Of a stretch of 15,278 nucleotides of DNA, positions 8,381 to 15,208 are shown one piece after another (the first letter of the stretch is position 1; the number at the start of each line of letters is the position of its first letter). The position numbers and the translations under genes were made by a program. Under the pieces are notes generated by a model. That model saw nothing but the letters and a program-made list of their open reading frames with translations. It did not search any database and had not been told where the DNA came from. The stretch is from NCBI GenBank assembly GCA_031423995.1, contig JANPGO010000107.1:1-15278 (forward strand), written 5' to 3'. Source of the stretch: STC-74 sp031423995. GTDB lineage: Bacteria; Patescibacteriota; Gracilibacteria; BD1-5; UBA2023.

Positions 8381-8713
8381 ATGAACCAATTCCTCTCTAA
8401 TATCCTGAGGATCCTTGCCGTTCTCATCATCACCGCGTGCTGAGCTCTTATCACCTGCTGAGGAAATATCCTTCTCAGTGACAGTGATAGGTTCATGTCT
8501 GTACTGAACTCTCTCTATCATTCACAAAAAGATACTTATATCTGAAATAATGTCCTCTTCTATTGGTGGTTCATAGAGATATGAATCATATTTTTTCTAA
8601 GCAGCTATAGTGTCTGGTGATATGATCACATTTTTTCAAAATATACAAAGATATTTCTCATATGAATGATTGGTATAATTTTATTTCTCCTCTTCTTTTT
8701 TCTTTATCTGTAA
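8381..8713 (+). CDS. Small membrane protein, CGx-motif group, copy 3
   Basis: A 110-residue protein with six TGA-Gly codons and a TAA stop. The N terminus (about 8-30) reads ILAVLIITACGALITCGG; the stretch ITAC at 17-20 fits a lipobox, so Cys20 could be lipidated, or the segment may simply be a transmembrane helix. Two further hydrophobic segments lie at about 58-76 and 90-110, so it would be an unusual polytopic lipoprotein. It starts 10 nt after the previous gene and ends 3 nt before the radical SAM gene, which points to co-transcription. Function unknown. Confidence 0.7.
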
Positions 8714-8716
8714 TAT

Positions 8717-10120
8717 ATGCCTCAACGTCCTCACATCTTCTACGAATTCACTCGTGCACTGTGCTCGAAGTGCCTCAAAACCGTCGATGCCAAGATCATC
8801 TTCCAGGATGAGCGGGTCTACATGCTGAAGCACTGCTTCGAACATGGAGAAGAACGCGTCCTCATATCGACCGATATTCCATACTTCAAGAATCAGAAGG
8901 ACTATTACAAGCCGGGGGATCAGGTCGAACACTTCTCGACCGAGACGATCCATGGTTGTCCGCATGACTGTGGGATCTGTCCTGATCATGAGCAACATGC
9001 TTGTCTCTCGATCGTCGAGATCACCGACAAGTGCAACCTCACCTGTCCTGTCTGTTTCGCGCACTCTGACCCAACCAAGGATCATAAATCCATAGAGGAG
9101 ATCGAGAAAATATTCGATACCATCTGTGCGCATGAGGCAGAGCCAGATCTCGTCCAGATATCCGGAGGCGAGCCGACGATCCATCCAGATTTTTTCGAGA
9201 TTCTCGATCGTGCCAAGAAGCGACCATTTCGCTACCTCATGGTGAATACGAATGGCATCCGAATCGCAGAAGATGAAGCATTCGTGAAGCGACTCGCGAG
9301 CTACCAGCCGAATTTCGAGATCTATCTCCAGTTTGACTCATTCGACAAGGACTACCTGAAGAAAATCCGTGGAGCTGATCTCACGAAGATTCGTATGAAG
9401 GCGATCGAGAATCTGAATAAGTATGATATCTCAACCACACTCGTGGTCGTCGTAGAAAAGGGACAGAATGATCATGAGATCGGGAAAATCCTCGAATTCG
9501 CAACGAGTCAATCCTGTATCCGTGGAGTGACCTTCCAGCCGGTTCAGGGTGAAGGGCGCACTGATGGCTATGATCCGAGTACAGATCGATCCACTCTCAC
9601 GGAAGTCCGCCAGGCAATTCTCGATCAGTTTCCAACTTTTGAGGGACGCGATATTGTTCCTCTTCCCTGTCACCCCGAGAATATCGCCATGGGCTATGCG
9701 CTCAAGATCGCGGGGAAGATTATTCCACTCGGGCGCTACATCGATCGGGATGAACTCCTGAAATGAGCAGAGAATACGATCATCTTTGAGCGCAATCCAG
9801 AATTCAAGAAGCACTTCTTCGATCTCTTTTCCCTCGGGAAAAATGGGGAATCAGCGACCAACTGTTTCTCGAGTCTTCTCTGCTGTCTCCCGAGGATCCA
9901 AATGGCTGAGAAACTCTCCTACAAGAATATCTTCCGCATCCTCATCATCTCCTTCATGGACCGATATGATATGGATCTCCGATCCGTGAAGCGTGCCTGT
10001 GTGATGTTCCCACAATCTGATGGCAAGCTCTATCCATTCGATACATTCAACCTCTTCTACCGACAGAAGTATGAACGAAAGAAGCGGATCGAGGGGATGA
10101 AAAAGGATTTCGGGAAATAA
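8717..10120 (+). CDS. Radical SAM protein, tetraether synthase (MJ0619/Tes)-like
   Basis: A 467-residue radical SAM enzyme. One TGA (9764-9766) is Gly350, and the frame then runs on to TAA. The N terminus has a Cys pair (C16, C19) and a zinc-ribbon-like stretch. GCPHDCGICPDHEQHAC (80-96) follows, then the cluster motif CNLTCPVC with C106, C110 and C113, which should bind the 4Fe-4S cluster that cleaves S-adenosylmethionine. QISGGEPTIHPDFF follows at about 147. The C terminus has more Cys (TNCFSSLLCC) and IISFMDRYDMDLRSVKRACV, then PFDTFNLFY. This order resembles the archaeal Tes/MJ0619 group, which joins lipid chains, and its uncharacterised bacterial homologues. It follows the small membrane gene by 3 nt. 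Radical SAM is certain; the lipid substrate is inference. Confidence 0.9.
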
Positions 10121-10127
10121 AAAAACC

Positions 10128-10159
10128 GTACTTAATCTAATATATTAGCCATCGAGTAC
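10128..10159. terminator. Possible hairpin between convergent genes
   Basis: A 12-bp palindrome CTAATATATTAG (10137-10148) lies inside a short inverted repeat GTACT/AGTAC (10128-10132, 10155-10159), between convergent genes ending at 10120 and 10161. It is AT-rich and weak, so termination in both directions is only suggested. Confidence 0.3.
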
Positions 10160-10160
10160 T

Positions 10161-11720
10161 CTATTGCCCTAATTTTTCTACTCGTTCCATCTCGAGTATC
10201 CTCGCTACTGCGAAGACGCGTTCCTCCTGTCGCTCATGACAATATGCCACCATGCCGAGATATTTCTTCCCCATATGCACCATATCCCCGATACTCTGCG
10301 GTGTGATGCGACGTGTAGACTTCTCATCTTTGCCCTTCAGGTAGATCATCTGGATATCGGATTGATCCATGATCGCCTGTTCGATGAAGCATATCCGATC
10401 CTCCTTCGAGAGTGCACGTTCGGCGAGGCGGTACTGATAGCGTGTGAGGAAACGGACGATTGCATAGTCCATCATGATATGGCGCTTCTCGATCGGCTTC
10501 ACGAGGTAGAGTCCCTCATAGGTCCGACAGCGTGAGAGAGCGACATAGACCTGCCCGTGAGCGAATGATCCCTTCCCGATGTCGAGGAGCACTCGATCGA
10601 AGGTCTTGCCCTGAGACTTATGGATCGTGATGGCCCAGGCGAGCTTCACAGGAAACTGGGTAAATGTCCCCACAATCGATGGTCAGATAATCCCCGTGAT
10701 ATGATCCGGGACGAAGTGATATACTTCCCACGCATACGGATCGACATCGACGGTCTCACCGTTTTCGATCTCGATCTCGAGGTAGTCCATATCATCGACG
10801 TCCTTCTTCCATGCGAGGATCTTCCCGATTGTCCCATTCACCCATCGACCACGAGTATCATTGGCAACGAACATGATCTGAGCACCGATCTTGAGTGAGA
10901 GATCGAGCTCCGTCGGGAGTTGCTTGGTATCCACTGATCCCTGGATAATCCCCGAGAAAACTTTCTGTTTCCCCACGAGGGAAGTGAGATGGTCATGATT
11001 CACCTGATCGGCGGTCGCATTGGTCGTCGCGAGGGTGATCACCATTCCCGTGCTCGGATCTGGGAGGTGACAGCGCTCGTTCAGGAATATGAGATCCTCA
11101 GGTTCTGGTGAGTTATTGCGGACACGATTCAAGAGGTGGATGAAGTTGGTATCCTTCTGTCTGTAAATCGTCTCGAATTCGACGAAGTCCATCTCGAATC
11201 CTCCCTCCGTGAAGACATGAGCATCGAAGAAATACGGACTCGTGTACCGCTCCATGAAGTATGACTTCTCCACATTCGTGAGGACAGGTGGGAGCTGGTA
11301 GAGATCTCCTATGAATACCATCTGGACACCGCCAAATGGTACAGTTCGCATCCCTTCACGATTGAGTCTCAGAGTCACATCGACGAGGTCGAGGAGATCC
11401 GCTCGCACCATCGAGATCTCATCGATGATGATCATATCGATCTTCGCGAAGAGTTCACGGTGTCGCTTCGAGGGTTTGATCTCCTCAGGAGTGACATGAG
11501 GCTTCCATCCGAAAAATGAGTGAATCGTCTGTCACTTCACATTCAGTGCTGCCACTCACGTCGGTGCGAGGACGACCACTTTCTTCTTCGTATTCGCACG
11601 GAAATACTCGAGAAAGGTCGACTTCCCCGTTCCTGCCTTTCCCGTGAGGAATACATTCACACTCGTATCCTGAAGGAGTGCGAGTGCCTTCTGGAAGATG
11701 GGATTGAGATCGAGACTCAT
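10161..11720 (-). CDS. PIF1-like DNA helicase with C-terminal WYL-like domain
   Basis: A superfamily 1B ATP-dependent 5'-3' DNA helicase, 519 residues, ending in TAG. Walker A is GKAGTGKST (27-35), motif Ia APTGVAALNVKGQTIHSFF (52-70), Walker B IIIDEIS (97-103), and GDLYQLPPV (138-146) follows. Motifs V and VI are ITIHKSQGKTF (364-374) and VALSRCR (393-399). Three TGA codons are Gly55, Gly63 and Gly346; the first two are the glycines conserved in PIF1 motif Ia. The last ~60 residues (ITPQSIGDM, YLGMVAYCHERQEERVFAVARI) look like a WYL-type ligand-binding domain, as in many bacterial PIF1 relatives. It probably acts in replication or recombination on folded DNA. A GGAG lies too far upstream of the ATG (about 18 nt) to act as a normal ribosome site. 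Confidence 0.93.
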
Positions 11721-11805
11721 AATGCAAACGAGTGTATCTCCAAACGCATCGAAAGCAAGGGAAATTCAGTATTCAATCTGTAAAGTTTTTTTTTCAAAGA
11801 GTCTA

Positions 11806-11849
11806 AAGTAAAAGCATCCCCGGGCTTTAGCCCGGGGATGCTTTTACTT
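11806..11849. terminator. 20-bp perfect GC-rich hairpin
   Basis: Arms 11806-11825 and 11830-11849 are perfectly complementary over 20 bp with a TTTA loop, with CCCCGGGC at the core. An A-rich run follows on the plus strand, and TTTAGACTCTTT follows on the minus strand. It lies between the end of the FemAB-like gene and the start of the PIF1 gene, both minus strand; the TAA stop of the former (11848-11850) is inside the stem. Confidence 0.8.
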
Positions 11850-12693
11850 AAAAAAATTTAAAATACGCTTTTGGGAAGGAGAGACGGTGTTCGATGAAGT
11901 TCTCCTTGAACTCGGTATATCATTTCTGATCTGACGGTCACCACTTCTGACGGAGCTGATCGAAGGAGAGATACTTGATCCCGAGAGCGAGAGATTCCTT
12001 GAACCATGCATCGATGAGTCCTGTTCCACCCTGAACTCCATAGGCAGCCTTGCCCGTGAAGGCAGAGAGATGCACTGAGTGATCACCATTGTAGTCATGG
12101 ACTGCGAGCCCAGCGATCGCCTGACCATCCTGATCGTAGCAGAGCCACTGACGGATATGCTCTGGGGCAAGGGAAGTGATCTTCTTGTAGTAGGAGATAT
12201 AGTCACTCTTGTACCAGTGTTTCACCTTCGTCTTGCGGAACGCCACTATATACTCCTCTGGAGTACAGGCTCGGACACTGCATCCGGATGCAAGGAACTT
12301 CTTGCGAGCGCGGCGAGCGCGGTCATTCCACTTCTTGGTATAGTCCTCACCGTCGAGAAGCGTATAGCCCGTCTCCTGATAGTGATCAGTCATATAGAGC
12401 CGCTTCCATCATCGAGGAACGGATGTATGAGAGTATGGTATCCAAGCCAGCATCCCATGTCGTACACCGAGTGATTGACGGAGTCGCTCAAAATCAGGCT
12501 CAACATCAGTGCGCTCATACTTAATGATCGCGAAAAATTTCCCGAATATATGCTTCATCCAGGCATACTGTGGGGGGTTTCCGATATCGAAGGTCTGGAG
12601 TCCACAGGTCTCGAGATATGTGCGATATGAGGATGAACCCGTTCGATGATAGTAGAAATCCTGAGGATATTCGTGAGGCTCGAGTTGAATCAT
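11848..12693 (-). CDS. FemAB/GNAT-fold acyltransferase-like protein
   Basis: A 281-residue protein with three TGA-Gly codons (12409-12411, Gly95; 11938-11940, Gly252; 11920-11922, Gly258) and a TAA stop. It resembles the FemAB/GNAT-fold group that adds amino acids to peptidoglycan or related cell-wall precursors from aminoacyl-tRNA. Landmarks are WNDRARRARKKFL (a basic helix), VKHWYKSDYISYYKKI, GQAIAGLAVHDYNG, GGTGLIDAWFKESLALG and the C-terminal KGYTEFKENF followed by a short aromatic tail. Length is shorter than a classic FemA (about 400), so it may have only one full GNAT unit plus part of a second. It is promoted separately (12700-12728). Family is likely; the substrate is not known. Confidence 0.75.
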
Positions 12694-12699
12694 AGAGAA

Positions 12700-12728
12700 A
12701 CTATAGCAGAAAGGAGGGAAAAAGGCAA
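12700..12728 (-). promoter_or_regulatory. Promoter of the FemAB-like gene, leaderless spacing
   Basis: On the minus strand TTGCCT (12728-12723), a 17-nt spacer and TATAGT (12705-12700) are followed by only six bases before the ATG at 12693. A normal start point would fall on or next to the A of ATG, so the mRNA would have no leader. No Shine-Dalgarno sequence could fit. Confidence 0.6.
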
Positions 12729-12797
12729 AAAAATAGTAGTTTGCAGAGAATGAGGATACTGAATCAGAGTCAAGAAATAAGAGATTTGTATATTTTT

Positions 12798-12908
12798 ACT
12801 TTGTCATTCTTGCGAAAAGAACTAAATATGGAGTTACTAATTGGGCAGAACCTTCACTGTGTTCAGGATGACAAAAAGTGAAGATTCCTCATCTTGTGCG
12901 GAATGACG
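12798..12908. repeat. MITE-like intergenic repeat region
   Basis: ACTTTGTCATTCT (12798-12810) pairs imperfectly with AGGATGACAAAAAGT (12865-12879), and AAGATTCC...GGAATGACGG follows at 12881-12908. The ends match those at 5538-5616 and 6236-6392 (20 of 26 matches to the second over its right end). It fills most of the 284-nt gap between the FemAB-like promoter and the 3' end of rnc. No coding frame is seen; 12943-12959 adds a small AATAC/GTATT hairpin that may end rnc. Confidence 0.5.
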
Positions 12909-12977
12909 GGCAGACTACATTCAGATTGTGCATAGTGATAGACTAAATACCTGAGTATTCCAGTGGAAAAACTCGTA

Positions 12978-13781
12978 TTAAATTCCTATCACCTTCTTCG
13001 GCAACCGAATCTGCCCTTCCCATTCCCCTCTTCGAGCAATCGCATTCTCTGCAGCATCTTGTTCTGCTTTTTTCTTGCTCGATCCTCGACCTTCACCGAG
13101 GAGGATCTCATCGAGGGAGACGATGATGACATAGAGCTTGTTGTGATCAGAACCCTCTTCCCGTACAACGGTATAGATCGGCGTGATGCCCCAGAATGCC
13201 TGCGTCACTTCTTGGAGGTGGGATTTCGGATCGACGAAGAGTCCCTTCGCGAGGATGTGATCGAGGGTCGAGAAGATATGCTTCTGGATAAATGCATCCG
13301 CCACATCGAATCCCTGATCGATATAGAGTGCTCAGATAATCGCCTCGAGCGTATTGGCGAGGATATAGCCATTGTCCTGTCCTCAGGCAAGTGACTCCCC
13401 TCGAGAGAGCTGGATTGCATCGGCAAACTGGAGCGATCGAGCAATTTCTGCGAGATTGCGTCCGCGTACAAGTGCTGATCGTATATCCGTGAGCTCGCCT
13501 TCTGGCTTCTCAGGAAAGGCGAGAAAGAGGGCTCGTGTGACCGAGAGCTCGAGGACTGCATCTCCGAGGAATTCGAGTCGTTCATTGGACTCGATATAGC
13601 CAATATGCGCTTCATTCAGGACTGAACGGTGGATACAAGCAAGTGTGTAGAGGGAAGCATCGTTGGGTTGTATCTGAAGCGAAGTGAGAAGCGATTCTAC
13701 CTTCGATTCAAACACCTCTCGATCATAGCGGAGTGATGTTCGGGTCATGGTGGGAAGATTATGGGATAAGTGATACGGCAT
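12978..13781 (-). CDS. rnc: Ribonuclease III
   Basis: Double-strand-specific endoribonuclease for rRNA and mRNA processing, 267 residues, with two TGA-Gly codons (13383-13385, Gly133; 13332-13334, Gly150) and a TAA stop. HRSVLNE (51-57) and the RNase III signature ERLEFLGDAVL (67-77) carry the metal-binding acids. A second motif reads ILANTLEAIIGALYIDQG (140-157); Gly150, coded by TGA, is the conserved glycine there. Asn143 stands where E. coli has Asp114; Glu146 is kept. The dsRNA-binding domain covers about 190-258 (HLQEVTQAFWG, GSSKKKAEQDAAENAI). The start is set at ATG 13781, 14 nt after nusB; Met12 (13748) is an alternative. The nusB-rnc pairing suggests one transcript for RNA processing. 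Confidence 0.92.
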
Positions 13782-13795
13782 TCATTACTTGAAAC

Positions 13796-14260
13796 TTATT
13801 CTGAGAAAACACGAAAAGATACTTCTTTTTGGATTGCAACTATTGTCTCCTTCTGCTTCAGAAAAGTCGAGAGTGCACCATTGATGAAGATACGTCATTG
13901 ATCATCAGAGAACTTCTTCGCGAGTTCGATTGCTTCATTCACACTGACACTCTCAGGGATATCGAGGTCAGACACATAGAGGATCTCCGTGAGTGCGATC
14001 ATGAGGATAAGGATATGGAGAAGTGGCATCGTCGCGAGATCGAACTTCGGTGCGAGCGCATCGATGATAGTGAGGAGTTCCTTCTCTCGGTCGATGAGTG
14101 CTCATTCGGCTCGATCGACGAATGCTATATCGAGGTCGATATGATTTTCTTCTGAGAAATAGTTCTCGATGAATGTTTCACGATCGAATACATTCCTCTG
14201 ACTTGAACGAGCGTAGAGCGACTGGAGGAGGAATTCACGGGACTTGCGACGAGATTGCAT
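13796..14260 (-). CDS. nusB: Transcription antitermination factor NusB
   Basis: NusB is an all-helical RNA-binding protein that joins NusE (S10) on boxA of rRNA leaders to prevent early termination. The protein has 154 residues, two TGA-Gly codons (14102-14104, Gly53; 13895-13897, Gly122) and a TAA stop. It starts with the basic RRKSREFLLQSLYA helix. Its best family mark is SVNEAIELAKKFSDDQGRIFINGALSTF near residue 105-133 (quoted here in part: SVNEAIELAKKF, FINGAL), where the Gly after the variable loop is TGA-coded. It lies 14 nt upstream of rnc and reads the same way. No Shine-Dalgarno sequence is seen; a TATACT box at about 14294-14299 could be a -10 but has no clear -35. Confidence 0.88.
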
Positions 14261-14328
14261 AGAATGATAGCTATTAGCGGTTGCAGTGAGCAGAGTATAG
14301 AGAAAAGCCCGAAAAAAGCGAGGGAAAT

Positions 14329-14357
14329 TTGACTAGAATTAGAAAATATTATAAGAT
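14329..14357 (+). promoter_or_regulatory. Promoter of the opposite-strand AT-rich gene, leaderless spacing
   Basis: TTGACT (14329-14334), a 17-nt spacer and TAAGAT (14352-14357) precede the ATG at 14364 by six bases. This is the same geometry as the FemAB-like promoter and predicts a leaderless mRNA. The -10 matches at four of six bases; TATAAG at 14350 is an overlapping better hexamer with a 15-nt spacer. Confidence 0.45.
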
Positions 14358-14363
14358 AATTGA

Positions 14364-14837
14364 ATGAAACAAAGTATCAAGGTAAATATATTTTATAACT
14401 CAGATTCGCCAGAATGATCTAAAGAATACTATTTATTCAGTGAAACTGAGATGGATGAGCATAAGAGAACAATGATAAGAGATATGTGAAATTCAAAATT
14501 TAAGTATGAACTCTTAACAAACTGACTCAAAAGTAACCCACTAAGTGATTGAGAAAAGGCTTGGATAGAATCTTATGAAAAGTACCCTGAAGCTCCTTTA
14601 GAAATTCATCAATCAACACAAAAAATAAGTGAATGAAAGAATTTATCTGATTGAGAAAGAGCATTTCTAGAATCATTTCTAAGTGATAGATGGGCACCAT
14701 TATTTGTTCATACTATTAGAAGTAAAATTGCTCGTGGTATGCAGAGTGATATGGATATCCAACGCCTTGAATTATATAAAACAATTCTTCAGTTGGATAG
14801 AGACTACCAAAAGTATAGTATAAAAGAAAAAGTCTAA
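14364..14837 (+). CDS. Unknown soluble protein, visible only with TGA as Gly
   Basis: A 157-residue protein with six TGA-Gly codons (first 14415-14417, Gly18) and a TAA stop. No standard-code reading frame of useful length exists here. It is hydrophilic, with no signal peptide or transmembrane segment. Two similar pieces, LSDGEKAWIESYEKY and LSDGERAFLESFLSDR (residues about 60-75 and 94-109), suggest an internal duplication; both have a TGA-coded Gly. The C terminus is helical (DIQRLELYKTILQLDRDY). Codons are AT-rich (tta, aga, aaa, gaa) compared with the ctc- and cga-rich neighbours, and it sits against the strand between nusB and rpmF, so it may be a later insertion. No family recognised. 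Confidence 0.75.
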
Positions 14838-14868
14838 AAAAATCATCGAGATCGATGATTTTTTTAGA
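14833..14868. terminator. Bidirectional hairpin terminator
   Basis: Arms 14833-14848 and 14853-14868 pair perfectly over 16 bp with a 4-nt loop: A7-TCATCG on the left, CGATGA-T7 on the right. It serves two convergent genes: the stop of the plus-strand gene (14835-14837) is in the left arm, and the bL32-like gene ends at 14880 on the minus strand. The T run on each strand fits rho-independent termination both ways. Confidence 0.85.
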
Positions 14869-14879
14869 TAAGAAAAGTA

Positions 14880-15119
14880 TTATGCTCGAATTTTCTTCAC
14901 TGCCTTCTTCGAACCTGTAGTTCGGACAGAGAAAACCTGGCGACCCTTGTATTGACCAGTGATCGGAGATGCAAAGTGTGAGAGAGCGATCGCTTCACCA
15001 GCCTCATTGTACTGGAGTGAGACGAGATCCTTGAGACGCTTGGCATTGAGACGAAGCCATGCAGAGTAGCGTTTTTTACCACGAACTTTTGAGAGTTGCT
15101 GTTGAGGAGAGAGAGTCAT
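14880..15119 (-). CDS. rpmF: Probable 50S ribosomal protein bL32, cysteine-less
   Basis: A short, basic, 79-residue protein with no TGA codon and a TAA stop. The order SKVRGKKRYSAW, then a Leu/Lys stretch, then GQYKGRQVF matches the bL32 pattern (a basic R/K-S-H/A-x stretch, two knuckles, then YYKGRxV). The four Cys of zinc-type bL32 are missing: the knuckle positions are YNEAGEA and ASPITGQ. A basic tail (GSKKAVKKIRA) follows. The neighbourhood, with nusB and rnc beyond on the same strand, fits a ribosomal gene. Absence of TGA would suit a highly expressed gene, although five glycines is a small sample. The call rests on the C-terminal motif and context; another small ribosome-associated protein is possible. 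Confidence 0.6.
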   Translation of the reverse strand: MTLSPQQQLSKVRGKKRYSAWLRLNAKRLKDLVSLQYNEAGEAIALSHFASPITGQYKGRQVFSVRTTGSKKAVKKIRA

Positions 15120-15127
15120 AAAAAGAA

Positions 15128-15207
15128 TTTAGATATTAGGATTTAGCTCTTAGATGGAACATTTCAGGAAAACCCTAAGTTCTAAAATCTAAGTTCTAAA
15201 ATCTGAA
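15128..15207. repeat. Inverted pair of heptad repeat arrays upstream of the bL32-like gene
   Basis: Four heptads of the NTTAGNT type lie at 15128-15155 (TTTAGAT, ATTAGGA, TTTAGCT, CTTAGAT). Five of the complementary NTCTAAN type lie at 15173-15207 (CCCTAAG, TTCTAAA, ATCTAAG, TTCTAAA, ATCTGAA). Within the second array AAGTTCTAAAATCT is an exact 14-bp duplication (15177-15204). The two arrays face each other across 17 nt and could fold into an imperfect hairpin. They fill the gap between the two minus-strand genes. TAATAT on the minus strand (about 15138-15133) could serve as a -10 box for the bL32-like gene. Confidence 0.7.
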
Positions 15208-15208
15208 A

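Noticed and set aside
8681..9184. 167-residue minus-strand frame
   Set aside because: It is antisense to the radical SAM gene, whose CxxxCxxC and GGEP motifs prove the plus-strand frame.
9764..9766. Radical SAM gene ending at this TGA (349 residues), with a second small gene at 9902
   Set aside because: The frame continues without a break to 10120, and the downstream part holds the family's C-terminal Cys and SFMDRYDMDLRSVK block.
12943..12959. Regulatory palindrome shared with 6321-6332 (AATACTCAG)
   Set aside because: The match is only nine bases in AT-rich gaps, too short to claim relatedness.
12963..13394. 143-residue plus-strand frame
   Set aside because: It is antisense to rnc, whose dsRNA-binding domain and catalytic motifs are intact on the minus strand.
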